Shown piece after piece: positions 41,817 through 49,308 of a DNA stretch of 64,000 nt. The notes under the pieces were generated by a model that was not told the origin of the DNA, ran no database searches, and saw only the letters and a list, made by a program, of their open reading frames with translations. Where the stretch lies: assembly GCA_943788825.1 (NCBI GenBank), contig CALSRT010000007.1, forward strand, positions 1 to 64,000, given 5' to 3'. The position numbers and the translations under genes are program-made. This stretch comes from UBA4582 sp002389265 (GTDB taxonomy: Bacteria; Pseudomonadota; Gammaproteobacteria; Pseudomonadales; Azotimanducaceae). Every line of letters starts with the position of its first letter. The stretch's first letter is position 1.

Positions 41817-43205
41817 CTAAATATTTTTGGCACTGGTCTTATCTGCCAGTCGCGCCTGCTTGCGGTGCACCAACTTCTCGACTCGCGAATGCATCTTCGC
41901 ATTCAAAGGCCAGGTCACGCTCAAATACAGCGCAACGATAAAGAGTACGGTCGGCACAATGGCATACAGTATGCCGAGCCACATCAGCTCGCTCGGGCCA
42001 TTATCCACCCGCGCCACTGCAGAGTATCCCACCAGTCCCAGAATCGGCAAAGATAAGCCTCCCACAGAGGCTGCACATTTGGTCATAAATCCGAGTATGG
42101 CAAAATAGCTTGCCGGGCGTGAGCTGCCCGACCTGATAGTATCAAGATCAACCACATCGGCGAGCATAGCCCGCGGAATATAGGCGAAGGCACCGAAACA
42201 AAAACCCTTGGCAGCAAACAACACATAAAAGAAGGTGATATCGCCATAGTCGAGCATAAAGCACGCGATGGATATCAGACTCACCAACACCATCGCCCCC
42301 GCCAGCGCCTGATGCTTACCCATACGGGTCGCGATACGATCCCATATGGGAATCGCGGCAAGGCCAACCCCAAAATAGATGACATACAGACGTCCCACAC
42401 TCGCGGCACCGATATAGTCTTGAATAAAGAACAGGGACAGCGTGTTGCGAAAATTTTCGCCGCTGGCAATCAGCAATTCAATGACCAGCAAGCGGAAAAA
42501 TAGCTTGTTCTTGTACATATTCTTCAATGAATTCACCAAAGAAACCTTTGGCGCATTGAAGTCCTGCACTTCTGGCACACGCCAGATGACCAGCATTGCG
42601 GTTACCGGTAATAATGTGACAATCACCCATGAAAAGTTACTGAGAACAAAACTCGCGCTGTTATCGTGCCACAGCTCTTCCGATAGCAAGACGATGCCGG
42701 AGGCCATCATCAGCCCGATCATTACATACTTTTCTCGCGCCGACTGGATCATGGTGCGTGTATGGTAATCCGCCGACAGTTCCATCCCCCACGCAGCATA
42801 AGGCAGGCCGAAGATCGTGGTGGACGCCCTCAACAGCAGGTAATAGAACCCCAGGTAATACACAGTCGCCCCAGGAGAGGGATTTAGCAGCATCCAGACC
42901 GCAACGGCATAGATGGGCACCCCTACTAACAACCATGGTCGACGGCGACCCCAGCGGGTCTGGAAACGATCACTTAGAAAACCCATCAATGGATCAGTGA
43001 CGGCATCAAAAATCGCAGCAGAAAAAATAACCAAGCCAATCAAGCTCAGCGACAAGCCAACCTCGGTAGAATACAGGCGTGGAATCCAGACGCTTAGGGG
43101 ATAACCTATGATAGCGAGGGGCAGACTGACGGAGCCGTAGATCCAGGCGGTGGATCGGCTTAACTTCGGTTTATTGGTCGTCTTATCGGCAACGGCTTCA
43201 GACAC
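41817..43205 (-). CDS. GPH-type MFS transporter (glycoside/pentoside/hexuronide:cation symporter)
   Basis: A 462-residue inner-membrane symporter with about twelve helices. The MFS_2 signature is visible in FDAVTDPLMGFLSDRFQTRWGRRRPWLLVG, including the conserved Asp pair used for cation coupling in MelB relatives, and in the ADVVDLDTIRSGSSRPASYFA loop. The start is a GTG at 43205. The C-terminus is a basic cytoplasmic tail. It forms a probable operon with the DUF169 gene. The substrate need not be a sugar; gammaproteobacterial members in catabolic clusters often have unknown substrates. Confidence 0.87.
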   Translation of the reverse strand: MSEAVADKTTNKPKLSRSTAWIYGSVSLPLAIIGYPLSVWIPRLYSTEVGLSLSLIGLVIFSAAIFDAVTDPLMGFLSDRFQTRWGRRRPWLLVGVPIYAVAVWMLLNPSPGATVYYLGFYYLLLRASTTIFGLPYAAWGMELSADYHTRTMIQSAREKYVMIGLMMASGIVLLSEELWHDNSASFVLSNFSWVIVTLLPVTAMLVIWRVPEVQDFNAPKVSLVNSLKNMYKNKLFFRLLVIELLIASGENFRNTLSLFFIQDYIGAASVGRLYVIYFGVGLAAIPIWDRIATRMGKHQALAGAMVLVSLISIACFMLDYGDITFFYVLFAAKGFCFGAFAYIPRAMLADVVDLDTIRSGSSRPASYFAILGFMTKCAASVGGLSLPILGLVGYSAVARVDNGPSELMWLGILYAIVPTVLFIVALYLSVTWPLNAKMHSRVEKLVHRKQARLADKTSAKNI

Positions 43206-43486
43206 GGGTGATCGCCCCTAACTCTTGATTGGTGACTATAGCCCAACGCTAAGACCCAACCCTTAAGGCTTGCTCGTCGACGCAGGTACCAGAACGGACA
43301 ATATCAAAAATCCGAACACGCAAATCAAGTATTAGTTTGACTGATAGGACAATAGCGCAGAAATAGGCTGCAGCAATTCAGGGATTTAGGCCTTAGATTT
43401 TGATAGGCGGTTTAAAACGCCCGTCTAGCATTGAACTTTGCGGAACAGCCTCGGTAACACTCGATAGCACCCGCTAACGCCCAGTA
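43206..43486. other. Intergenic region between rpoH and the GPH transporter
   Basis: Nearly 300 bp upstream of the transporter gene and beyond the rpoH terminator. It should carry the transporter promoter on the minus strand. I see no gene, repeat or RNA motif. Confidence 0.5.
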
Positions 43487-43515
43487 ACAAAAAAGGCAGC
43501 CCTTAGAGCTGCCTT
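43487..43515 (-). terminator. Intrinsic terminator of rpoH
   Basis: On the minus strand AAGGCAGC and GCTGCCTT form an 8-bp stem with a 7-nt loop, followed by a T-run. It lies about 55 nt after the rpoH stop codon. Confidence 0.92.
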
Positions 43516-43569
43516 TATGTTCGATCAAAACATCTCGGCGGTCAATAACGCCAGGTCATGCAGCCCGAA

Positions 43570-44430
43570 TCAGGTAGCGATCAGATGCGTTTGCATCTTC
43601 TCGAAAGCACGCACTTCAATCTGTCGAATTCGCTCCATTGAAACACCGTATTTTTCTGCCAGCTCTTTCAGGCCGGCCTTATTATCAGCCAACCAGCGAC
43701 TTTCCACGATATCTCTCGAGCGCTCATCCAACGCGTGCAGCGCATGGGTTAGCCCTGCTGTATTGAGGCTTTTTAGCTCATCATCCTCAGCCACCCAGGC
43801 GGGATCCATACTTTCGCCATGACTGAGGTAGGTGACCGGCCCCGCGGGCATGTCATCATCGCCGCTGACTGACATCTCAAAGCTCTCATCGAAACTGCCG
43901 AGACGATTCTCCATCTCCAGCACTTCCTCGGGTTTCACGCCAAGATCTGCTGCAACCTGTTGTACTTCGGCAGGGTTGAACCAACCCAGACGATTTTTCG
44001 CTTTGCGAAGGTTAAAGAACAACTTGCGCTGGGCCTTGGTGGTTGCCACCTTGACAATTTTCCAGTTCTTCAGGATATATTCATGAATCTCAGCCTTGAT
44101 CCAATGAACCGCGAATGACACCAGACGTACGTCGTGATCGAGACTGAATTTCTTCACCGATTTCATCAAACCCACATTACCTTGCTGAATCAGGTCTTCC
44201 AGGGGCAGGCCGTAACCCGTATACGAACGCGCAATATAAGCCACGTAGCGCAGATGCGAGAGCACCAAGGTGCGAGCAGCCTGGAGGTCATCATTTTGCT
44301 GGAAATCGGCGAACAGCGACCGCTCTTCTTCCTTGCTCAGGACAGGAATACGCTGAACTGAATCCAAATAGCCTTGCAAACTACCAGAACTCAGTGTCGG
44401 CAGCTGTTGTTCGTAACTCATTATACTCAT
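43570..44430 (-). CDS. rpoH: RNA polymerase heat-shock sigma factor RpoH (sigma-32)
   Basis: Directs RNA polymerase to chaperone and protease genes under heat stress. The 286-residue protein has the RpoH layout: region 1/2 (GYLDSVQRIPVLSKEEERSL, then LVLSHLRYVAYIARSYTGYGLPLEDLIQQGNVGLM), the RpoH box QRKLFFNLR and region 4 (GLKELAEKYGVSMERIRQIEVRAFEKM). The ATG has an AGGAGG ribosome binding site. Compared with enterobacterial RpoH the order of motifs is conserved. It has its own terminator, and the small heat-shock gene nearby is a likely target. Confidence 0.96.
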   Translation of the reverse strand: MSIMSYEQQLPTLSSGSLQGYLDSVQRIPVLSKEEERSLFADFQQNDDLQAARTLVLSHLRYVAYIARSYTGYGLPLEDLIQQGNVGLMKSVKKFSLDHDVRLVSFAVHWIKAEIHEYILKNWKIVKVATTKAQRKLFFNLRKAKNRLGWFNPAEVQQVAADLGVKPEEVLEMENRLGSFDESFEMSVSGDDDMPAGPVTYLSHGESMDPAWVAEDDELKSLNTAGLTHALHALDERSRDIVESRWLADNKAGLKELAEKYGVSMERIRQIEVRAFEKMQTHLIAT

Positions 44431-44515
44431 CTAGGCCTCCTGGACGATTCTATAAGATGCGATTAAAGTGGTAGATCCCTTACCCCTGTGGCACTGCTTT
44501 GCGATCTTTATTTAA

Positions 44516-44545
44516 TGATATTTACTGATATTTACTGATATTTAC
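44516..44545. repeat. 10-bp AT-rich tandem repeat, 3 perfect copies
   Basis: TGATATTTAC is repeated three times without change, 85-115 bp upstream of rpoH. A second 10-bp pair (CCTAAGCTCT, two copies) follows at 44573-44592. A 10-bp AT-rich period matches the helical turn and may bend the DNA in the shared divergent promoter region of rpoH and the Rieske gene. Confidence 0.85.
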
Positions 44546-44777
44546 TAATTATTGCTGATTAAGTTTTTTACGCCTAAGCTCTCCTAAGCTCTAATGCATC
44601 AACTCGTTGACTAAAAATCTCAAAGGAACGCCTCATTAGAGTCCTATTCGCCCTCAAGTTCCTTAAATTGAGGTCAGTTTATGTCTTTTCAAGAGCAACG
44701 GTGCATATTTTTTTGATTCAGCTCAATAGCCTTAGGGCCTGTAGCCATTCGCCGTCAGTCTCGATAGACTCGTTCTT

Positions 44778-45590
44778 ATGGGACCAAAGCAATCACAAGC
44801 ACTCATCGAAAATCCAAACCAGCTCAATATGGTTCGAGTCGCCCGTTATGAGCGCTTGATCAAGGCGAACCTCGAGCGCGTTTGGGAAAATGTCAGGGAC
44901 TGGGCGCATTTACCCTGGTTACATTCTGGCAGCTTTAACTTCGTCAGCCTGGATATGGAGGGCGATTGGGGCTGGCGTACCTGGTCCTCGGCCAGCCACA
45001 GCGGCCATGTTGAGCTTTGTATCGACCTGCCTCGGCAACGCTATGTTGCCCGCTCCTATCGTCACCAGCAACAAATCTCAGAGATCTGGACAACGCTGAC
45101 ACCGATAGACGACGACACTCAAATTCTGGTGGAATTCCACGTCCCTGACGTCGCCCCGCAGGACTCGAACAAGGTGGGGCAAATATTTCTCGATCTGTAT
45201 AAGACCTTATGGGACGAAGATGAATTGATGATGCGGGATAGACAACAACAATTGTCGCCCCAGCCGCCAGGCCCGGAAGTCGTCAACCTAGGGACGCCTG
45301 CCGCCTTTCTGCAGAGCTTACCGCGACGGGTCACCATACGGCAGCATACCTTTCAAATTAGCCTGGTTGCAGGCGACCCGGTGGTTTACACCACAACCTG
45401 CCCCCACCTGCTAGGCCCCTTGAGCCAGGCTGATGCGCTGTCAGGGCAGGTGAGCTGCCCTTGGCACGGCTATCGTTTCAACGTGCATACCGGCGCGTGC
45501 CTCTCCCCTGAGAATGCCAAGTGTCGGCTACGACAGCCGCCTGTAATCCGCCCCGACCCAGTCAGCGGCGACCTACTGCTGAGTTATTAG
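44778..45590 (+). CDS. SRPBCC-Rieske fusion protein
   Basis: 270 residues with two parts. The N-terminal half (about 20-150) resembles an SRPBCC/START-like ligand-binding domain (LERVWENVRDWAHLPWLHSG, then a run of beta strands). The C-terminal third is a Rieske [2Fe-2S] domain with both ligand pairs: C208-x-H210 in TTTCPHLLGPL and C227-x2-H230 in VSCPWHGYRF. Ring-hydroxylating oxygenase alpha subunits place the Rieske domain first and also carry a catalytic iron site, which is not apparent here. The likely role is electron transfer or ligand-dependent redox, not oxygenation. The gene stands alone, divergent from rpoH. Confidence 0.82.
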   Translation: MGPKQSQALIENPNQLNMVRVARYERLIKANLERVWENVRDWAHLPWLHSGSFNFVSLDMEGDWGWRTWSSASHSGHVELCIDLPRQRYVARSYRHQQQISEIWTTLTPIDDDTQILVEFHVPDVAPQDSNKVGQIFLDLYKTLWDEDELMMRDRQQQLSPQPPGPEVVNLGTPAAFLQSLPRRVTIRQHTFQISLVAGDPVVYTTTCPHLLGPLSQADALSGQVSCPWHGYRFNVHTGACLSPENAKCRLRQPPVIRPDPVSGDLLLSY

Positions 45591-45642
45591 ACTAGAGGCA
45601 GTGCAGAAAACTCTGTGCCTAGGTCTGCGTTTAGGTCTGTGC

Positions 45643-45756
45643 CTAGGTCAGCGCCACTGCCAGTATAATTAGGCCAACGGTCAACGCGAAAATCCCAGCC
45701 AAAGATAACATCAATGATTTAACTGTCTTGCCATCTTCTTCATTAAATACGCTCAT
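45643..45756 (-). CDS. Small single-helix membrane protein (37 aa)
   Basis: A tiny gene. From the ATG at 45756 the minus strand encodes an acidic start (MSVFNEEDGK), a TVK linker and a continuous hydrophobic helix (SLMLSLAGIFALTVGLIILA), ending ALT and a TAG. GGAGAG stands just upstream as a ribosome binding site. Its ATG overlaps the stop of the ORF at 45753-46010 (ATGA), so it may be translationally coupled. I do not recognise a family. The size and layout resemble small subunits that sit beside larger membrane complexes, but no such complex is adjacent. Confidence 0.65.
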   Translation of the reverse strand: MSVFNEEDGKTVKSLMLSLAGIFALTVGLIILAVALT

Positions 45757-46010
45757 TTTTCTCTCCAGACATATTGTCGTACTGATTTGTTTTGATAGGA
45801 CCTATGGTACCGCTTCGATCGAGCCGCTGGGGCCATCTTGCCGCCATAAATAATCCGCAATAATGTCTCAAGCTCATCGGGATTGCCAGCATTAGTCTTG
45901 CCATCTTGATTTGTGGCCATCACGCTGAACGCCACTTGAAGCCCGCCCTGTAACCGATTACTCTCCTCGAGAACAAAGCTCGCAACAAGTCCCACCCAGG
46001 ACAATGCCAT
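45753..46010 (-). CDS. Hypothetical small basic protein
   Basis: An 85-codon frame from the ATG at 46010, with a second ATG at 45920 giving a 55-residue form. The C-terminal half is rich in Lys, Arg and Tyr (ARSKRYHRSYQNKSVRQY). No ribosome binding site is clear for either start and no family is recognised. The main support is its ATGA overlap with the small membrane protein gene and its position divergent from the NUDIX gene, 18 bp away. It may be non-coding leader sequence. Confidence 0.3.
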   Translation of the reverse strand: MALSWVGLVASFVLEESNRLQGGLQVAFSVMATNQDGKTNAGNPDELETLLRIIYGGKMAPAARSKRYHRSYQNKSVRQYVWREK

Positions 46011-46028
46011 GCAGGAAGAAAATGGGCC

Positions 46029-46535
46029 ATGAAAGTAGCTGATATTGATTGGGACACCTGGCAGCCAGAATTGTCAGCGACACTATTATTTGTCATCAAA
46101 CAAGGCCAGGTGCTGCTGATTCGCAAGAAGCGAGGCCTCGGTGCTGGCAAAATTAATGGCCCCGGTGGTCATATTGAGATCGGAGAGACTCCCCGGGAAT
46201 GCGCTATCCGAGAAACCCAAGAAGAACTCCTGATCACGCCTTTGAACGTCCAGGCCAGTGGCGAATTATTCTTTCACGCCGAAGATATGCCGCGTATCCA
46301 TGGCTACGTATTTATCGCCACGGATTATGAGGGCACGCCGACGGAAACCCCAGAAGCCATTCCCCTGTGGACACCCATCAACAACATGCCGTTCGACGAA
46401 ATGTGGGACGACGATCGGCTGTGGCTACCTGCCGTGCTATCTGGCAAGGCCATCCATGGTTGGTTTACATTCGCCGAAGAGCATTTGTTGGACTCAAAGA
46501 TCCAGGTCTTGTCAGTCCCAGCCCAGTCTACTTGA
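46029..46535 (+). CDS. NUDIX hydrolase, MTH1-like (8-oxo-dGTP diphosphatase type)
   Basis: Removes pyrophosphate from nucleotide substrates such as oxidised dNTPs, protecting replication. The Nudix box GGHIEIGETPRECAIRETQEEL (residues about 40-61) keeps the metal-binding REx2EE core, with the usual late Gly replaced. Beyond the box, the C-terminal region (MPFDEMWDDDRLWLPAVL then HGWFTF) resembles animal MTH1/NUDT1, including the WxDD pair used there to recognise 8-oxo-purines, more than short MutT. The 168-residue length fits that group. Stands alone, divergent from the small-protein genes. Confidence 0.85.
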   Translation: MKVADIDWDTWQPELSATLLFVIKQGQVLLIRKKRGLGAGKINGPGGHIEIGETPRECAIRETQEELLITPLNVQASGELFFHAEDMPRIHGYVFIATDYEGTPTETPEAIPLWTPINNMPFDEMWDDDRLWLPAVLSGKAIHGWFTFAEEHLLDSKIQVLSVPAQST

Positions 46536-46736
46536 TGTCACCACGCCTTCGCGGCGCACACCGGCGGGATAGGCTCCAGAGTCTTTATGACCCTGGGTTC
46601 ACCTAGGCCCAGCGGCGGCAGTTGTCGACCTTTTTGCCTACCTCAACGCCAACCCGGCAAACTTCTTGATGAGGCCGCCCCGAGCCGCTATGGTACCCTA
46701 ATATTCCCCCTTTACGTTGCCGACTTAAGGTGCCCT

Positions 46737-47507
46737 ATGGCCAAATTACAGGTTCACCAATTTCCTTGCCTTTCAGACAACTACGGCTATTTGATTCACG
46801 ACAGTGAGTCCAATGTGACCGCTGCCATCGACACACCGGAAATTGAACCGCTGAATGCGGCGCTCAAGAGCCAAGGTTGGACCCTGACCCACATATTCAA
46901 CACTCATCACCACTTTGATCATTCGGGCGGTAATCTGGCCTTGAAGGCGCAATGGCATTGCCAGATCATCGGCTCCAAGACTGACGCCGAACGAATACCC
47001 GGCATTGATCTTCTGATGGCTGATGGCGACAGCTTTGACTTCGGCGGTCACCGAGTTCAGGTGTTCGATGTGTCTGGCCATACGTTGGGGCATATCGCCT
47101 ACTATCTGCCGGATGATGCCGCGCTGTTTAGCGGCGATGCACTGTTTGCACTGGGTTGTGGCCGATTATTCGAAGGCACGCCCGCGCAGATGTGGCACAG
47201 CTTGCAGAAGCTGCTGGCATTGCCGGACAACACACTGGTGTATTGCGCCCATGAATATACTCAGGCCAACGCACGATTCGCGCTCAGCGTAGAACCTCAG
47301 AATGATCAACTTCAACAGCGCGCTCGGGAAATTGATGCCCTGAGGGCAGCGGGCCAGCCCACTGTGCCCTCATTGCTGGGCATCGAAAAAGCCACCAATC
47401 CGTTTTTGCGCCCGATGAGCCCTAACCTGCAAGACACTATCCATATGACAGACGCAAGCCTGGTTGATGTCTTTGCCAAAACCCGACAATTGAAAGACGA
47501 TTTTTAG
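46737..47507 (+). CDS. gloB: Hydroxyacylglutathione hydrolase (glyoxalase II)
   Basis: Hydrolyses S-D-lactoylglutathione to D-lactate and glutathione in methylglyoxal detoxification. The 256-residue protein has the metallo-beta-lactamase motif THHHFDHSGG, the GHTLGHIAYYL second metal site, SGDALFALGCGRLFEG and YCAHEYTQANARFA, all in glyoxalase II order, and the C-terminal helical domain ends in TRQLKDDF. The frame is open to 46587, but the ATG at 46737 has AAGG upstream and precedes the conserved FPCLSDNYGYLI, so it is chosen. Its stop overlaps the convergent MBL gene by a few bases. Confidence 0.94.
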   Translation: MAKLQVHQFPCLSDNYGYLIHDSESNVTAAIDTPEIEPLNAALKSQGWTLTHIFNTHHHFDHSGGNLALKAQWHCQIIGSKTDAERIPGIDLLMADGDSFDFGGHRVQVFDVSGHTLGHIAYYLPDDAALFSGDALFALGCGRLFEGTPAQMWHSLQKLLALPDNTLVYCAHEYTQANARFALSVEPQNDQLQQRAREIDALRAAGQPTVPSLLGIEKATNPFLRPMSPNLQDTIHMTDASLVDVFAKTRQLKDDF

Positions 47508-48514
47508 CCGCCACTCTGAGTCAAGCCGCACACGGCACACGACTCGAGTGCCGGCACATCGCTGTCCTGGAGCGCCTTTAAGTCATGGGACAACAGCACC
47601 TGGATTAGATGACTGTCATTCAAAGACTTCAGCCACCGCCTGAGCCGATCCAGCTGAGCAAGATTCTCAGGTACCAACCAGCGATTGTACCAGGCAGGTT
47701 TACCAATATTGAATTGCACACCATCCCTGTGATTTGCGATATCACCCGCCAAAACATAGGTCTGGACTCCAGCCGGGCCTTGAACGTGCGCCACAAACAC
47801 TTGGCTACCGGGGGTGTGGCCGGCTACAGGGACAACATACAAGCCCGGAAACCCCTGAATGTCTCGCAGCGGACTTTCCTGTTCGGCCAACACCAATCGA
47901 ACAGAACAAGTCATCGCTGCCAGTGCATCATCGCCGCCGAAGGTTAAATAATTCTGCTGCGTATATTGTTCCAGGGTTTGATAGGTTGTGTATTGCGCAC
48001 CCGCGGCACACAGATCTGCGAGTCCGGTCGTATGATCCGAGTGCAAATGCGTCAAGCCCACCCCCTTGATACTGGTGGGGTCGAGGCTGTTCGCGAGCGA
48101 CTGATGATATACCATCGGTTGCCCCTGAAAACCACCCAACCACTGCTGCTGTCGCCCGAACGTCACTGCCTCGTTGGCTGACAGCCCGCCGTCAACAATA
48201 AAGCGTTGACCATCGGACCAGGTCAGAACAAACGCCGGGAACGTCATATCGACGTTACCGCCAGGATTCGGATCCAGCGCCCTATCCAGCAACCGATAGC
48301 GAGCAATCTTCTGACTGGCGGTCGCCAGAAAGTGAATAGCTACAGGCAAGCCTGCCTGCCTTGATCCCGCCATGATCTGCCGATAAGTTGGCAACGGCGG
48401 ATGTAAACCATCAATTTGTTGCTGGGTAGTACGCAGCATGTTCAGCCATAGCAACCCGCTAGCCACAACTCCAGTTACAACAAGCGCCGTAAGGATAGCC
48501 GCCTTGCTAGCCAT
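47504..48514 (-). CDS. MBL-fold metallo-hydrolase with N-terminal membrane anchor
   Basis: About 336 residues. An N-terminal hydrophobic helix (AAILTALVVTGVVASGLLWL) anchors or exports the protein, followed by a metallo-beta-lactamase domain with the motif LTHLHSDHTTG, a VPVAGHTPGSQVFV second site and a late YVLAGDIANHRDG. The layout resembles exported lactonase- or hydrolase-like MBL proteins; the substrate is unknown. The frame reaches a TTG at 48565 inside the upstream hydrolase gene; the ATG at 48514 with AGAAGA upstream is preferred, leaving a 26-bp gap in a likely operon with that gene. Confidence 0.85.
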   Translation of the reverse strand: MASKAAILTALVVTGVVASGLLWLNMLRTTQQQIDGLHPPLPTYRQIMAGSRQAGLPVAIHFLATASQKIARYRLLDRALDPNPGGNVDMTFPAFVLTWSDGQRFIVDGGLSANEAVTFGRQQQWLGGFQGQPMVYHQSLANSLDPTSIKGVGLTHLHSDHTTGLADLCAAGAQYTTYQTLEQYTQQNYLTFGGDDALAAMTCSVRLVLAEQESPLRDIQGFPGLYVVPVAGHTPGSQVFVAHVQGPAGVQTYVLAGDIANHRDGVQFNIGKPAWYNRWLVPENLAQLDRLRRWLKSLNDSHLIQVLLSHDLKALQDSDVPALESCAVCGLTQSGG

Positions 48515-48540
48515 TCGCTTATTCTTCTGCGGGGCGCGCT

Positions 48541-49263
48541 CTACACCGAAAATATTTCTGTCCAAAAATTCTCAATTGAGCGACTCGCCCGTTGGTTTGC
48601 GGCGGGATTGAACACTGCCCCAAAGTCAGGATTATTAGCGTCCGGATTGGTGAAAGCGTGCATCGTACCGCCATAGGCATGGACCTGCCAGTCGACGCCA
48701 GCACCACTCATCTCCTGCTCAAATGCCAACACCTGGTCTGGCGGTACCATCGGGTCATCATGACCATGCAGACATAACACTTTGGCGCTGATCAAAGCAT
48801 TGGGTTCGGCGCCAGCAGAGAAAATGCCATGAATACTGATCACGCCGCCGACATCGGCGCCCGCACGCGCCAACTCCAGCACGCACATACCACCGAAGCA
48901 ATAACCCATAGCACCAACCTTCGACGCATCAACCTGGCTCAAGCCCTTGGCAAAGGTCAGTGCCGCCAAAATCCGCTTTCTGAGCTTCGCCCGATCTGCC
49001 GCGAAAGGTCCCATCAGGGCACTATTACCTTCAACGTCATTATCACTGCCAAACACGCCCTTGCCATACATATCCAGGGCAAAACCGACGTAGCCCAGAC
49101 GTGCCATTTCTTCGGCCTTAGCGGTGGCGAAGTCCCGCCGCCCGGTCCAGTCATGGGCGACCAAAACCAACGGCCTCGGCCCCTTTATACTTTCGTCGTA
49201 AGCCAGATAACCCTCAAGAACTACATCGCCATCTTGATATTCAACGTTTTCCGTATGCATCAT
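48541..49263 (-). CDS. Dienelactone hydrolase family protein
   Basis: Alpha/beta hydrolase of 240 residues. The nucleophile Cys is in MGYCFGGMC (about residue 122), Asp in LCLHGHDDPMVPP, and His in AYGGTMHAFTNP. This is the more typical of the two family members in the window (compare 29314-30039). AGGAGA precedes the ATG at 49263. It lies downstream of the SulP transporter gene (46-bp gap) and upstream of the MBL hydrolase, all on the minus strand. Confidence 0.9.
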   Translation of the reverse strand: MMHTENVEYQDGDVVLEGYLAYDESIKGPRPLVLVAHDWTGRRDFATAKAEEMARLGYVGFALDMYGKGVFGSDNDVEGNSALMGPFAADRAKLRKRILAALTFAKGLSQVDASKVGAMGYCFGGMCVLELARAGADVGGVISIHGIFSAGAEPNALISAKVLCLHGHDDPMVPPDQVLAFEQEMSGAGVDWQVHAYGGTMHAFTNPDANNPDFGAVFNPAANQRASRSIENFWTEIFSV

Positions 49264-49308
49264 CAGTCTCCTGTTTATTTATGCTATAGCCTCACGACCT
49301 CATCCGAC

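Noticed and set aside
46587..46736. 50-residue N-terminal extension of glyoxalase II
   Set aside because: The extension is not conserved-looking; the ATG at 46737 has a ribosome binding site and starts the standard protein.
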